In this document: positions 15,745-25,510 of the stretch, piece after piece
Numbering within the stretch: position 1 is the first letter of the stretch
Layout of the letters: each line of letters opens with the position of its first letter
Assembly (NCBI RefSeq): GCF_003426815.1
Contig: NZ_QKYK01000006.1
Location: 124,001-188,000 of the forward strand
Reading direction: 5' to 3'
From: Desertimonas flava
GTDB taxonomy: Bacteria > Actinomycetota > Acidimicrobiia > Acidimicrobiales > Ilumatobacteraceae
DNA length: 64,000 nt
Position numbers and translations under genes: made by a program
The notes under the pieces: model-generated
Told to the model about the DNA's origin: nothing
Seen by the model: the letters and a program-made list of their open reading frames with translations, nothing else
Databases searched by the model: none

Positions 15745-18143
15745 GCACCTCCCCCGCCACCACGTTCGCCGGACTCACGTCCGCCGAGGTCGCCGCTCGC
15801 GTCGCCGACGGGCGCGTCAACGCCGTCCCGAAGGCGCCGGTACGGACACTCGGCGAGATCGTCAGGGCAAACGTCTTCACGTGGGTGAACGCCATCGTGG
15901 GCGTACTGTTCGTGCTGCTGCTCGTGGTGGGTCGCCCCGCCGACGGCCTGTTCGTCGGCGTCATCGTCTCCAACAGCGCGATCGGGATCTTCCAGGAACT
16001 CCGGGCTCGGCGCACGCTCGAAGCGCTCGCCGTGCTCAACGCCCCGAAGGCCCACGTCCGCCGGGACGGCACCGACCACGAGATCGCCCTCGGCGACATC
16101 GTCGCCGACGACCTGCTGCTGCTGTCGACCGGTGACCAGGTCCCCGTCGACGGCGAGGTACTCGACAGCACCGGGCTCGAGCTCGACGAGTCGCTGCTCA
16201 CCGGCGAGGCCGACCCGGTGACGAAGGGGGTGGGCGACGAGGCACTGTCGGGCAGCTTCGTCGTCGCCGGCAGCGGCATCATGCGGGCGACGAAGATCGG
16301 CGCGGCCTCCTACGCCAGCTCGCTCGCCGAGGAGGCCCGCCGGTTCCAGATGGCGTCGAGCGGCCTGCGGGCCGACGTCGACCGCGTCCTGCGCTGGCAG
16401 ATCGTCATCATCCCGCCCGTCGCGATCCTCCTGCTGATCCGCCAGCTCGACCTTCACGACGACTGGCGCGACGCGGTCACGGACATGGTCGCCGCGGCCG
16501 TGTCGATGGTGCCGGCCGGTCTCGCCCTGCTGATCTCGATCGCCTTCATCGTCGGAGTGCTCGAGCTGGCGCGGCGCAAGGCGCTCGCCAAGGAGCTGGC
16601 GTCGGTCGAGCTGCTTGCCCGAGTCGACACGCTGTGCCTCGACAAGACGGGCACGATCACGACTGGCGAGATCTCCTTCGCCGACGCCGAGACGGTCGGC
16701 GACGTCGACGGCGAGTGGCTGCAGTCGGCGCTCACCACCCTCGTGTCGTCGGATCCCAATCCCAACCCGACGCTGCAGGCGATCGCCGCCGGCAACGACG
16801 GGGCGCCACCCTGGACCGTGGCGGCCACGGTGCCGTTCTCGTCGGCCCGCAAATGGGCGGCCATCCGCGTCGACGGTGAAGGATCGATCTATCTCGGTGC
16901 GCCGGAGATGGTGCTCGCCGGCGTCGACCTCGACGGTGACGGAGATCCCGACGGGTTGGTCGACCGCACCAACGCGCTCGTCAGCGTCTCGGCGGAAGAG
17001 GGCAAGCGGGTCCTCGTCGTGGCCCGGAGCGACGAGTGGGATGACGACCGCCTCCCCGGTCACGTTCGGCCTGCCGGCGTGGTGCGGCTGGAGGACACCG
17101 TCCGCCCCGACGCCCACGAGATCCTGTCCTACTTCGGCGAGCAGGGCGTCACGTTGAAGGTGATCTCGGGCGACAACCCGCGGACGGTCGCCGCCGTCGC
17201 GGCGCGGGCCGGCGTGCCCGGTGCCGACCACTGGATCGACGCCCGCGAGCTGCCGACCGACAACGAGGAGCTCGCCGATGCCCTCGAGCAGCACGCCGTC
17301 TTCGGACGCGTCGGTCCGCACCAGAAGCGGGCCATGGTGAAGGCGATGCAGTCGCGGGGACACACCGTGGCGATGACGGGCGACGGCGTCAACGATGTCC
17401 TCGCCCTCAAGGACTCCGACACGGGTATCGCCATGGGATCAGGATCGGCGGCCAGCCGCGCCGTCGCCCAGCTCGTGCTGCTCGACAACAAGTTCTCCAC
17501 GCTGCCGGTCGCCCTCGCTCAAGGCCGCCGAGTGATCAACAACATCGAGCGCGTCGCCAACCTGTTCCTCACCAAGACGGCGTACGCCCTCACCCTCACG
17601 CTGCTGGTCGGGATCCGCGGCGTACCGTTCCCGTTCCTGCCGCGCCAGCAGACGCTCATCGACACGTTCAGCATCGGCGTGCCCGGGTTCGTGCTCGCCC
17701 TCGCCGCCAACACCGACCCGATCCGCCCCGGCCTGCTCCGCCGGGTCCTCTTGTTCGCGATCCCCGCCGGGATCGTCGCCGGCACCGCCTCGTTCACGTT
17801 GTACGACGTCGTGCTCGACCGCAGCGGCACCACCCTCGACCAGGCCCGCACGGCGTCGACGCTCACGCTGCTCGGGATCTCCCTGGTGGTCCTCGTGCTC
17901 GCCAGCCGCCCCCTGGCGGTCTGGAAGGTCGTCCTCGCCGGCGGGATGTTGGCGTCCTACGCGGCCATCACGGCGATCGGCCCGCTGCGTCGCTACTTCC
18001 GGTTGGACGTGCCGGACGAGGGCATCGTGCGTTGGTGGATCGCCCTGGCGATCGTGATCGGTGGTGCGGGGGTGGTAGCGGTGCGGCTGATCACCGATCG
18101 GCTCGACGACCACCGGACCGCTAGCGCGTCGCGGGCGACGTGA
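15741..18143 (+). CDS. P-type cation-transporting ATPase (CtpE-like)
   Basis: 800 aa inner-membrane pump. Actuator-domain LTGEADP near residue 153, phosphorylation motif CLDKTGTIT with Asp near 301, KWAAIR-type nucleotide site near 370, and hinge [16 protein letters not shown] near 545. Helices cluster at residues 50-90, 215-280 and in the C-terminal half, as in type II-like pumps such as mycobacterial CtpE, a Ca2+ transporter. The transmembrane-4 motif reads VPAGLAL near residue 257, where Ca2+ pumps usually have PEGL, so ion specificity is open. ATG at 15741 overlaps the SMP-30 stop by 4 nt. The 3' end overlaps folE (minus) by 23 bp. Confidence 0.88.
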   Translation: MSTSPATTFAGLTSAEVAARVADGRVNAVPKAPVRTLGEIVRANVFTWVNAIVGVLFVLLLVVGRPADGLFVGVIVSNSAIGIFQELRARRTLEALAVLNAPKAHVRRDGTDHEIALGDIVADDLLLLSTGDQVPVDGEVLDSTGLELDESLLTGEADPVTKGVGDEALSGSFVVAGSGIMRATKIGAASYASSLAEEARRFQMASSGLRADVDRVLRWQIVIIPPVAILLLIRQLDLHDDWRDAVTDMVAAAVSMVPAGLALLISIAFIVGVLELARRKALAKELASVELLARVDTLCLDKTGTITTGEISFADAETVGDVDGEWLQSALTTLVSSDPNPNPTLQAIAAGNDGAPPWTVAATVPFSSARKWAAIRVDGEGSIYLGAPEMVLAGVDLDGDGDPDGLVDRTNALVSVSAEEGKRVLVVARSDEWDDDRLPGHVRPAGVVRLEDTVRPDAHEILSYFGEQGVTLKVISGDNPRTVAAVAARAGVPGADHWIDARELPTDNEELADALEQHAVFGRVGPHQKRAMVKAMQSRGHTVAMTGDGVNDVLALKDSDTGIAMGSGSAASRAVAQLVLLDNKFSTLPVALAQGRRVINNIERVANLFLTKTAYALTLTLLVGIRGVPFPFLPRQQTLIDTFSIGVPGFVLALAANTDPIRPGLLRRVLLFAIPAGIVAGTASFTLYDVVLDRSGTTLDQARTASTLTLLGISLVVLVLASRPLAVWKVVLAGGMLASYAAITAIGPLRRYFRLDVPDEGIVRWWIALAIVIGGAGVVAVRLITDRLDDHRTASASRAT

Positions 18144-18711
18144 TCAGGCTCATCGCCTCGGCGCGGGAGCGGGCGTCATCGCGGAAGAGGCCGCGGACGG
18201 CCGACGTCACCGTGAGCGCACCGGGCTTGTGCACGCCACGGATCGACATGCACAGGTGCTCGGCCTCGAGCACCACGATGACACCCGTGGGTGCCAACGC
18301 CTCCTCCATCGCCGTCGCGATCTGCGTCGTGAGACGCTCCTGTACCTGAAGTCGCCTGGCGAAGCCGTCGACGAGCCGGGCCAGCTTCGACAGGCCGGTC
18401 ACCCGCCCGGTCGGTCCGGGGATGTAGCCGAGATGGGCGCGACCGATGAACGGCAGGAGATGGTGCTCGCACATCGACGAGAAGGCGATGTCGCGAACGA
18501 TGACGATCTCGTCGTGGTCGGCCTCGAACGTCGTCTCGAGGTGCATCGCCGGGTCCTCGCGCATACCGGCCGTGACCTCGGCATACATGCGGGCCACGCG
18601 ACCCGGGGTGGCGAGCAGCCCGTCGCGGCTCGGGTCCTCACCGATCGCGGCCAAGAGCTCACGGACGGCGGCCTCGATTCGGTCGTGATCGGCAGAGACG
18701 ACGTCGGTCAT
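18121..18711 (-). CDS. folE: GTP cyclohydrolase I
   Basis: 196 aa, usual length. Converts GTP to 7,8-dihydroneopterin triphosphate, the first step of tetrahydrofolate (and pterin) synthesis, as a cytosolic homodecamer. Zinc-site and active-site motifs are plain: [21 protein letters not shown] near residue 70, RLQVQERLT near 118 and [12 protein letters not shown] near 150. I use the ATG at 18711 ([10 protein letters not shown]), which lies 4 bases after the folP stop, rather than the longer open frame. Co-transcribed with folP; the rest of the folate genes are not in this window. Confidence 0.95.
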   Translation of the reverse strand: MTDVVSADHDRIEAAVRELLAAIGEDPSRDGLLATPGRVARMYAEVTAGMREDPAMHLETTFEADHDEIVIVRDIAFSSMCEHHLLPFIGRAHLGYIPGPTGRVTGLSKLARLVDGFARRLQVQERLTTQIATAMEEALAPTGVIVVLEAEHLCMSIRGVHKPGALTVTSAVRGLFRDDARSRAEAMSLITSPATR

Positions 18712-18715
18712 CGGG

Positions 18716-19606
18716 TCAGCTTGACGGGCGCCCGCCGGCGGCGGCAAACGCAGCGTCCAGCGCGGCCGCCATGCGGAGGGCCTGGATCTGGGTGACCACG
18801 TCGTGGACGCGCACGATGGCCGCGGCCCGGCGGGCCGCCTCGACGTGGACGATCGCCGAGCCGACGTCGCGATCAGCTGCCGCCGCCGCCCCGGTGATCG
18901 CACCGACGAACCGCTTGCGGGATGCTCCGATGAGCACCGGGCCGTCCACGTCGAGAGGAAGGGCGGCGAGGATGGCGAGGTTGTGCCGCTGACCCTTCCC
19001 GAATCCGATGCCGGGATCGGCGATCACCGAGGGGATGCCGGCGGCCCGGGCCATGGCGATGCGATCGGAGAGCCAGGCGGTCACCTCGGCCACGACGTCG
19101 CCGTACTCGGGCTCGTCGCCGAGCGCCACGGGGATCCCGCGGTGATGCACGACGACGACGGGGACTCCGGCACGCGAGCACACCCCGGCCATGTCGGGGT
19201 CGTCGAGGCCGCTCACGTCGTTGACGAGATGGGCGCCGGCGGCCGTCGCCGCCTCGGCGACCACGGCGTGGCGCGTGTCGACGCTGATCAGCGCGGGCAG
19301 TGACTCCTCGCGTAACGCCGAGATCACCGGCAGGACCCGGGAGAGCTCGACCTCGGGATCGACCGGATCGGCGCCGGGCCGGGTCGACTCGCCGCCCACG
19401 TCCACGATCGCCGCGCCGGCGGCGACCATCTCCCCGGCGTGCTCGACCGCCGAGGTCGCATCGGCGAAGCGGCCGCCGTCGCTGAAGGAATCGGGCGTGA
19501 CGTTGACGATGCCCATCACCGCCGTACGGTTCCATCGCCACACGCTGCCGCCGTCGACGCCGCGGCCGCCGGGCAGCCGCTTGGCGCTGTGCAGCTCCCA
19601 CGTCAT
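18716..19606 (-). CDS. folP: dihydropteroate synthase
   Basis: 296 aa from the ATG at 19606. Condenses hydroxymethyl-dihydropterin pyrophosphate with p-aminobenzoate to dihydropteroate; sulfonamide target. TIM-barrel motifs: [14 protein letters not shown] near residue 31, [11 protein letters not shown] near 68, NDVSG near 127, ADPGIGFGK near 203 and IGASRKRF near 228. A TTG at 19633 would add 9 residues (MFPEYPPQP); neither start has a clear ribosome-binding site, so a leaderless message is possible. Lies 4 bases upstream of folE and is divergent from the Ddn-like gene. Confidence 0.93.
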   Translation of the reverse strand: MTWELHSAKRLPGGRGVDGGSVWRWNRTAVMGIVNVTPDSFSDGGRFADATSAVEHAGEMVAAGAAIVDVGGESTRPGADPVDPEVELSRVLPVISALREESLPALISVDTRHAVVAEAATAAGAHLVNDVSGLDDPDMAGVCSRAGVPVVVVHHRGIPVALGDEPEYGDVVAEVTAWLSDRIAMARAAGIPSVIADPGIGFGKGQRHNLAILAALPLDVDGPVLIGASRKRFVGAITGAAAAADRDVGSAIVHVEAARRAAAIVRVHDVVTQIQALRMAAALDAAFAAAGGRPSS

Positions 19607-19663
19607 CGGTTGCGGAGGGTACTCGGGGAACAACGGAGGCAGCTCTGTGGTTGAGTGTGACCG

Positions 19664-20101
19664 ATGAGTATCTCAGGTGACTACGAACCGAGCCCGACCG
19701 ACTGGGTCCGCCAGCAGGTGGACAAGATCGCCGAGACCGGCGACACGGGCTCGGTCGACATCCGCGGACGGGCCGTCGTGCTGCTGTCGATGATCGGGGG
19801 CAAGTCGGGCAAGCTCCGCAAGGTGCCGTTGATGCGGGTCGAGCACGACGGCGTGTACGCCGCCGTCGCCAGCCTCGGCGGCGCACCGCAGCACCCGGTC
19901 TGGTACTACAACCTGCTCGCCAACCCGGACATCGACCTTCAGGACGGGACGACCACCACCCCACGCCGAGCCCGTCTGGTGACCGACGAAGCGGAACGGG
20001 CCGTGTGGTGGGAGCGGGCCGTCGAGGCCTACCCCGACTACGCCGACTACCAGACCAAGACCGAACGCGTCATCCCGATCTTCGTCCTCGAGCCCCGTTG
20101 A
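19664..20101 (+). CDS. nitroreductase/deazaflavin-dependent oxidoreductase (DUF385, Ddn-like)
   Basis: 145 aa split-barrel protein of the F420H2-dependent quinone-reductase family. LLSMIGGKSGKLRKVPLMRV near residue 40 is the conserved cofactor phosphate-binding stretch, and GAPQHPVWYYNLLANPDI near residue 76 is the family hallmark. Such enzymes use reduced F420 to reduce quinones or nitro compounds at the membrane face. ATG start at 19664. Divergent from folP. Substrate unknown. Confidence 0.88.
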   Translation: MSISGDYEPSPTDWVRQQVDKIAETGDTGSVDIRGRAVVLLSMIGGKSGKLRKVPLMRVEHDGVYAAVASLGGAPQHPVWYYNLLANPDIDLQDGTTTTPRRARLVTDEAERAVWWERAVEAYPDYADYQTKTERVIPIFVLEPR

Positions 20102-20130
20102 TCAACCGTGGTGGGTGACATGCTGGAGTG

Positions 20131-20724
20131 ATGGGCGACCAGTCGAGCACCGACCAACAGAAAGACGTCCTGCGCCGGTACCTCCAGGCCGGCCGGGACG
20201 CGCTGCTGAGCAAGCTCGACGGGGTGAGCGAGTACGACGCTCGCCGGCCCGTCGTGCCCACCGGGACCAACCTCCTCGGCCTCGTCAAGCACGTCGCCAG
20301 CGTCGAGTCGGGCTACCTCGGCGACACGTTCGGGCGGCCGTCGGGCGAAACGCTGCCCTGGTTCGACGACGACGCCGAGCCCAACGCCGACATGTGGGCG
20401 ACGGTCGACGAGTCGCTCGACGACATCGTCAGCCTGTACCGGCGTGTGTGGGCGCATTCCGACGCGACGATCGCCGCCCTCGAACTCGACGCCCCCGGTC
20501 ACGTTCCGTGGTGGGGCGATCGCAGCGAGGTCACGCTCCAGCAGATCCTCGTCCACATGACCGTCGAGACGCACCGTCACGCCGGCCACGCCGACATCGT
20601 GCGGGAGCTGATCGACGGCACGGCCGGCCTGCGCGCGCCGAACGACAACCTGCCCGGCGAAGACGCGGCCTGGTGGGCGGACTATCGTCAGCGCGTCCAG
20701 CAGGCCGCCGACCACTTCCGCTGA
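20131..20724 (+). CDS. DinB family protein (DUF664)
   Basis: 197 aa four-helix-bundle protein. Histidines in the DinB metal positions are visible: GLVKHVASVESGYLG near residue 52 and the pair in LVHMTVETHRHAGHADIV near residue 148. Actinobacterial DinB/DUF664 proteins are often thiol (mycothiol)-dependent transferases or detoxification enzymes; function here is not known. ATG at 20131 is preceded by GGAG; a GTG one codon upstream is the alternative. Its 3' end faces the LivF gene across 12 bases. Confidence 0.85.
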   Translation: MGDQSSTDQQKDVLRRYLQAGRDALLSKLDGVSEYDARRPVVPTGTNLLGLVKHVASVESGYLGDTFGRPSGETLPWFDDDAEPNADMWATVDESLDDIVSLYRRVWAHSDATIAALELDAPGHVPWWGDRSEVTLQQILVHMTVETHRHAGHADIVRELIDGTAGLRAPNDNLPGEDAAWWADYRQRVQQAADHFR

Positions 20725-20736
20725 GTGCGTCGAACC

Positions 20737-21441
20737 CTACGAGAGGTACGCCGACTCGAGCAGTGACCGGTCGTCCCCCAACTGGCCGGCATCACCGTCC
20801 AAGACCACGCGACCGCGGACGAGAACGACCGCACGATCGGCGATCTCGAGGGCCGCGGCGACGTGCTGCTCGACCAGGAGGACGCCGATACCCAGTTCGT
20901 CAGTGATACGCCGCACGATCGGGAGGATGGCGTCGACGACGACGGGCGCCAGACCCATGCTCAACTCGTCGATCAGCACGACGCGTGGCCCGCTGACGAT
21001 CTGGCCGGCGAGCGCGAGCATCTGCTGCTCACCGCCCGACAGCAGGCCGGCGCGACGGGTGAGCAGGCCTCGCAGCGCGGGGAACAACTCGAGGACCGAG
21101 GCGATGGCGACCTTGCTGCCACGGCGATGGCGCAAGCGGAGATTGTCCCCCACCGTGAGCTGGGGGAAGAGACCGCGGTCTTGTGGTAGCAGCGACAGAC
21201 CCCGGCGCGCCAACACGTGGCTCGGCCGTCCGACCGCCGGCTCACCGAGTACGTCGATCTCCCCGGCGATCGCGGGCACCGCTCCGGCGATCGTCATCAG
21301 CGTCGTCGTCTTGCCGGCGCCGTTCGGACCGAGCAGTGCGACGACCTCCCCGGCGCCGACGGTGAGGTCGAGGCCGCGCACGACCGCGACGCCTGCGTAG
21401 CCGGCGACGAGTCCGCGCACCGAGATCACCGGGTCGGTCAC
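20737..21441 (-). CDS. livF: branched-chain amino acid-type ABC transporter ATP-binding protein, LivF type
   Basis: 234 aa ATPase. Walker A GPNGAGKTTT near residue 37, Q-loop LLPQDRGLFPQLTV near 83, signature LLSGGEQQ near 133, Walker B VVLIDELSMGLAP near 153, H-loop VEQHVA near 188. Length and the DELSMGLAP motif fit LivF. GTG start at 21441 overlaps the stop of the upstream triple-fusion gene (GTGA). Last gene of a six-gene operon whose other members are a binding protein, fused permease-ATPase, aldehyde dehydrogenase, esterase and amidase, so it probably imports their substrate rather than an amino acid (inference). Confidence 0.9.
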   Translation of the reverse strand: MTDPVISVRGLVAGYAGVAVVRGLDLTVGAGEVVALLGPNGAGKTTTLMTIAGAVPAIAGEIDVLGEPAVGRPSHVLARRGLSLLPQDRGLFPQLTVGDNLRLRHRRGSKVAIASVLELFPALRGLLTRRAGLLSGGEQQMLALAGQIVSGPRVVLIDELSMGLAPVVVDAILPIVRRITDELGIGVLLVEQHVAAALEIADRAVVLVRGRVVLDGDAGQLGDDRSLLESAYLS

Positions 21442-24245
21442 GAGCCGGCCACCGCCGCCACTCGGGCGTCGCCACCACCGAGGTATGCCTCGACGACCCG
21501 CGAAGACGAGCGGATCTCGGTCGGAGGACCAGATGCGATCATCTTGCCGAAGTCGAGCACGTACACGCGATCGCACACGTCGAGAACGAGGCTCATGTCG
21601 TGATCGACGAGGAGGATGGCGGGCCCGGTTGCGGCGATGTCGCGTAGACGATCGCCCAGTTCGGCGCTCTCCGCGGTGTCCAACCCGGCCGCCGGTTCGT
21701 CGAGGAGCAGGACCGCCGGATCGGCGGCGAGAGCGCGAGCCACGCCGACCAGCTTCTGCTGCCCGAGCGACAGCTCGAGCGGCCGGCGTGTCGCGGCGTG
21801 GGACAGACCCAGCTGGGCCAGGACTCGATCCTCGTGGCGCACCTCTGATCGGCGGCGCGGGAACAGCACACCGAGGGCGAGGTGCTTCCAGTCGGCTCGC
21901 TCGCCGGCGACCTGCAGGTTCTCGATCACGTCGAGGTCGTCGAAGAGCTCGACGGACTGCCACGTGCGGATGAGCCCGGCCGCCGCCCGGCGGTGCGGCG
22001 GCAGGGCGGAGATGTCCCGACCGCGGAGCCTCACGGCACCGCCGGCGGGCACGAACCCGGTGACGGCATCGATGAAGGTGGTCTTGCCGGCGCCGTTGGG
22101 ACCGATCAGGCCGACGATCTCACCGGCGTGGACGGTGAGATCCACACGATCCACGGCGACGACGCCGCCATAGGTGACGCTGAGCGAGGCGACGTCGAAG
22201 ACGACGCACCCGACCTCACGTCGAGACGGCACCGGGAGCGCTCGGGCGGCCGACGCCGACATCGCGGGGACCGCGACGACCGGCTCGAGCGGACTTTCGG
22301 AGACCGGGCGACCATGTCGCGTCACCCGGCGCAGGGCGTCGGCGGTCGCCTGGGCGATTCCGACGGGATTGAAGATCGCCGTCGTCACGAGGCCGATGCC
22401 ACCGAGCAGTGAGTAGGTCTCGACAGAGAGATCGAACCACCGGTCGAGCACCACGAACGTGACGCCGAGCGGAACGAACAGACCGGCGAGGACTGCGCCA
22501 CCGACGCTCGTGATGCCGCCGAGGTAGGCGAAGGCCAGCACCGAGATGCCGACGGTGGCGGTGAACGAGTCGGCAGACAACTGGTTGCGGCTGTACCCGA
22601 GGAGCGCGCCACCGAGTCCGGCGAGGAACGACGCGATGCTGAACGCCAGCACCTTGGTCCGGGCGACGTCGACCCCGGCGGCTGCCGCAGCTCGTTCGTT
22701 GGAACGCACGGCGAGGAACCGTCGTCCGATCCCGCTACGCGTCAGATTCCCGACGAGCCAGCACGCGGCGAGCAGCACCACGAGAACCATGACGCCGAAC
22801 TGGAGACGGGCCACATTGGTGCCCGATCGGACGGACAGGTCGAGACCGAGCAGCGTCGGGCCGTCGACGCGGTTGCCGTGAGCCGTCGTGATCGAGGGGT
22901 TGCGGAACACGAACTGCTCGATGGCCACGGCCATGGCCAAGGTGACGACGGCGAGCTGGGCGCCCCGGATCCGCAGCGCCGGGAGCCCGACGACCGCACC
23001 GAGCGCGCCTGCGGCGAGGGCGGCCGCCAACGGCGCCACCGGGAAGGGGAGAGACGGTCCGACCTTGGCGAGCACGAAGCCCCCGGTGCCGGCGAAGGCG
23101 GCCTGGGCGAGCGAGATCTGACCGACGAGTCCGGTCAGCACGACCAGCGACAGGGCGATGACCGCGAAGATCATGCTCGTCACCACACCGAAGCGGTAGC
23201 CGCCACTCGTCACGACCAGGCCGACTGCGCCCGTGATGGCCACCGCGAGCAACGTACCGAACGGGCGTGATCCGCGGCGACGCACCTCGGGGAGGGGATC
23301 GGCGGGAGCCGAACCGCGCAACGGGACCCGGTGCCCGACGGCGAACAGTGCGGCGACCACGATCAGGAACGGCAGGGCGTCGACCGCGCCGCTGCGCCCC
23401 CACCCTGGCCACCATGAACGCGTCGTCCAGAACTGCAGGACCGACTGCACGGCACCGATCGACAGCCCGGCCACCGCCGTCACCCAGAGTCTGCTGAACC
23501 GCCCGATCAGAGCCGCGGCGAGAGCGGGGACCACCGCCAGACCGAACTGCGACGGCGTGAGGATCGTGGTCGGGCTGACGAGTACCGCCAGGAAGCCCAC
23601 CACGGACGACGCCACGATCCAGGCCGTCGCCGCCAGGCGGCGCGGCGAGTACCCGGCGAGGCCGACCGCGTGCTCGCTGTGCGCACCGGCACGGATCGCC
23701 AGGCCGATACGAGTCCGGAAGAGGAGCGTCAAGACCGCGGCGACGGCCAGCACCCCCGCGGCCAGCCAGAGGCGGTCGCGCGGCACCGCCTGGCCGGCGA
23801 TCCGCACTGCCTCGGCCGGCACGATCGGCTCGACCCTGCGCGCGTTCGACGAGAAGTGGAGTACCACGAGCGCCTGGATCGTCAGCATCAGCCCCACGGA
23901 GCCGACGACCTTCGCCAGCACCGGGGCGCGGCGAAGCGGATCGAACACCAGGACGTGGGCGAGTGCTCCGATGAGCGCGGCGACAGCGACCGCCAGCACG
24001 AGTGCTGGAATGGTCGGGACGGCGTCCCCGAGCGACACGCGCTCGGGGACGATGACCACGGGAAGCACGAGGTCACCGGTCCGGCGCAACTCGTCGTACT
24101 CGTACGCCGCGAACGCGCCCATCGCCCCGGCGGCGAAGTTCACGACGCCACTGCCCTGATAGCCGACAACGATGCCGAGAGCGATCGCCGCGTAGAGGAC
24201 ACCAGAGCCGAGCCCGATCGCCGCGAAGAGCAACACCTGATCCAT
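21438..24245 (-). CDS. fused Liv-type ABC transporter: LivH permease - LivM permease - LivG ATPase
   Basis: 935 aa, three normally separate subunits in one chain. Residues 1-about 300 form a LivH-like permease (VGYQGSGVVNFAAGAMGAFAAY near 27); about 315-640 a LivM-like permease (VVLTGLVGQISLAQAAFAGTGG near 380 and LAFAYLGGITSVGGAVLAG near 570); about 680-935 a LivG ATPase with Walker A GPNGAGKTTF (near 718), signature LSLGQQKL (near 820), Walker B AVLLLDEPAAGLD (near 838) and H-loop VDHDMS (near 872). The joint between LivM and LivG is a short Arg/Ser/Pro-rich linker. ATG at 24245 has GAGGG upstream. The single open frame with no internal stop argues for a real fusion. Confidence 0.9.
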   Translation of the reverse strand: MDQVLLFAAIGLGSGVLYAAIALGIVVGYQGSGVVNFAAGAMGAFAAYEYDELRRTGDLVLPVVIVPERVSLGDAVPTIPALVLAVAVAALIGALAHVLVFDPLRRAPVLAKVVGSVGLMLTIQALVVLHFSSNARRVEPIVPAEAVRIAGQAVPRDRLWLAAGVLAVAAVLTLLFRTRIGLAIRAGAHSEHAVGLAGYSPRRLAATAWIVASSVVGFLAVLVSPTTILTPSQFGLAVVPALAAALIGRFSRLWVTAVAGLSIGAVQSVLQFWTTRSWWPGWGRSGAVDALPFLIVVAALFAVGHRVPLRGSAPADPLPEVRRRGSRPFGTLLAVAITGAVGLVVTSGGYRFGVVTSMIFAVIALSLVVLTGLVGQISLAQAAFAGTGGFVLAKVGPSLPFPVAPLAAALAAGALGAVVGLPALRIRGAQLAVVTLAMAVAIEQFVFRNPSITTAHGNRVDGPTLLGLDLSVRSGTNVARLQFGVMVLVVLLAACWLVGNLTRSGIGRRFLAVRSNERAAAAAGVDVARTKVLAFSIASFLAGLGGALLGYSRNQLSADSFTATVGISVLAFAYLGGITSVGGAVLAGLFVPLGVTFVVLDRWFDLSVETYSLLGGIGLVTTAIFNPVGIAQATADALRRVTRHGRPVSESPLEPVVAVPAMSASAARALPVPSRREVGCVVFDVASLSVTYGGVVAVDRVDLTVHAGEIVGLIGPNGAGKTTFIDAVTGFVPAGGAVRLRGRDISALPPHRRAAAGLIRTWQSVELFDDLDVIENLQVAGERADWKHLALGVLFPRRRSEVRHEDRVLAQLGLSHAATRRPLELSLGQQKLVGVARALAADPAVLLLDEPAAGLDTAESAELGDRLRDIAATGPAILLVDHDMSLVLDVCDRVYVLDFGKMIASGPPTEIRSSSRVVEAYLGGGDARVAAVAGS

Positions 24246-24280
24246 GAGCCCTCAGATCCCCGTCCGAGTGACCACGGTGG

Positions 24281-25510
24281 TCAGCCCTCCGGCAGGTACG
24301 GCGTGATGTCGATCATGCCGTCGCTGTGCAGGGTGATGGCTCCCTCACTCACCGTGTACACGACCACATCGCGACTGCAGGCCGTCTCACCCGGCCACGC
24401 CGGCGTCGTGCAGTCGATCGACCCACCCATGAAGCGGTCGACCTTCGCCGACGCGAAGGCCGCAGCCACGCTCGCCGCGTCGATGTCACCGTCGATCGTC
24501 GACAGGATCGAGTGCACGTCGATACCGACGCCGAACCACCCCTGGGCGTTGAAACCATTGGTGACGATCTCGTCCACTCCAGCAGCAGCCATCGCCTCGA
24601 GGTAGATCGCCAACTCGTCGCCCGCTCGCCCGCCGATGTCGCCGACCAGAGACGGGGCGAACAGGTCGGCGGTCATGAGCACGCCGTCGGCCGCCTCCGG
24701 ACCGAGCGTTTCGATGAATTCGGTGCACTGCGAGGCGTACACGAGCCCGTCGTACCCCGCGGCTCGGAGGGCGTCGATCATGGCGATGCAGTCGGGATCG
24801 GCCAGCCCGGTGGACCCCACTGCCTGTGGGTCGTCGGAGAGGGCCGCGGCGACCACCGCCGACCAGTCGGCCGCTCCGGGCGCGAAGTAGACCGCGTTCA
24901 CGTCGACCCCGATGCTCTCGGCGACCGGCTCGATGACGTCGCTGACGAAGTCGTGGGAACTGGGGATGTCGTTGAAGAACAGCGTGGCCCGCTCGGCGCC
25001 TTCGTCCTTGAACGTGCTCAACGCGGCGATTGCGAAGGCCTGGAGAGCGCCGCCCGTGAAGTACGAATGGCCGATGTCGATCTGCTGTTGCGGCCCGAAC
25101 GCGTTCTTGCCGGTTTCGACGATGCCGGCGTCGGTGAGGATCGGCAGTGCCGCGTCGGCACCGGCGTCGACACCCTGCACGGCGAGCACGACCGATTCCT
25201 CGACGAATCGGTTGGCGCAGTTGATCGACGACTCGGGCGAGCCATCGGTGTTGCAGACGACGACCTCGATCGGCCGACCGCCCACGCCGCCGAGCTGGTC
25301 GTTCACGTACTGCACGGCTGCCTCGAAGCCCAGCCGCAACTCTGGAAGCGACACGGCCCCACCCTCCATGTTGTGGAAGCCGATCTTCACCGCCGGGGGC
25401 GGCGACGCGATGGTGTGACCGGAGGCCGCCATCGCCGCGGCGGCCAAGACGGCCGAGGCGACGGCGACGTGGCAAGGCCCCGACCATCCTGGATGCGCTC
25501 GATGATTCAT
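24281..25510 (-). CDS. branched-chain amino acid-type ABC transporter substrate-binding protein
   Basis: 409 aa exported solute receptor of the Leu/Ile/Val-binding (Peripla_BP_6) family. Signal peptide in the first 36 residues (HVAVASAVLAAAAMAASGH core); mature chain starts around VKIGFHNMEGG, followed by the family's YVNDQLGGVGGRPIEVVVCN segment near residue 69. No lipobox. ATG at 25510 overlaps the stop of the aldehyde dehydrogenase gene (ATGA); the fused permease follows after 35 bases. The family also binds aromatic acids, amides and short acids, and the neighbours suggest a non-amino-acid ligand. Confidence 0.87.
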   Translation of the reverse strand: MNHRAHPGWSGPCHVAVASAVLAAAAMAASGHTIASPPPAVKIGFHNMEGGAVSLPELRLGFEAAVQYVNDQLGGVGGRPIEVVVCNTDGSPESSINCANRFVEESVVLAVQGVDAGADAALPILTDAGIVETGKNAFGPQQQIDIGHSYFTGGALQAFAIAALSTFKDEGAERATLFFNDIPSSHDFVSDVIEPVAESIGVDVNAVYFAPGAADWSAVVAAALSDDPQAVGSTGLADPDCIAMIDALRAAGYDGLVYASQCTEFIETLGPEAADGVLMTADLFAPSLVGDIGGRAGDELAIYLEAMAAAGVDEIVTNGFNAQGWFGVGIDVHSILSTIDGDIDAASVAAAFASAKVDRFMGGSIDCTTPAWPGETACSRDVVVYTVSEGAITLHSDGMIDITPYLPEG

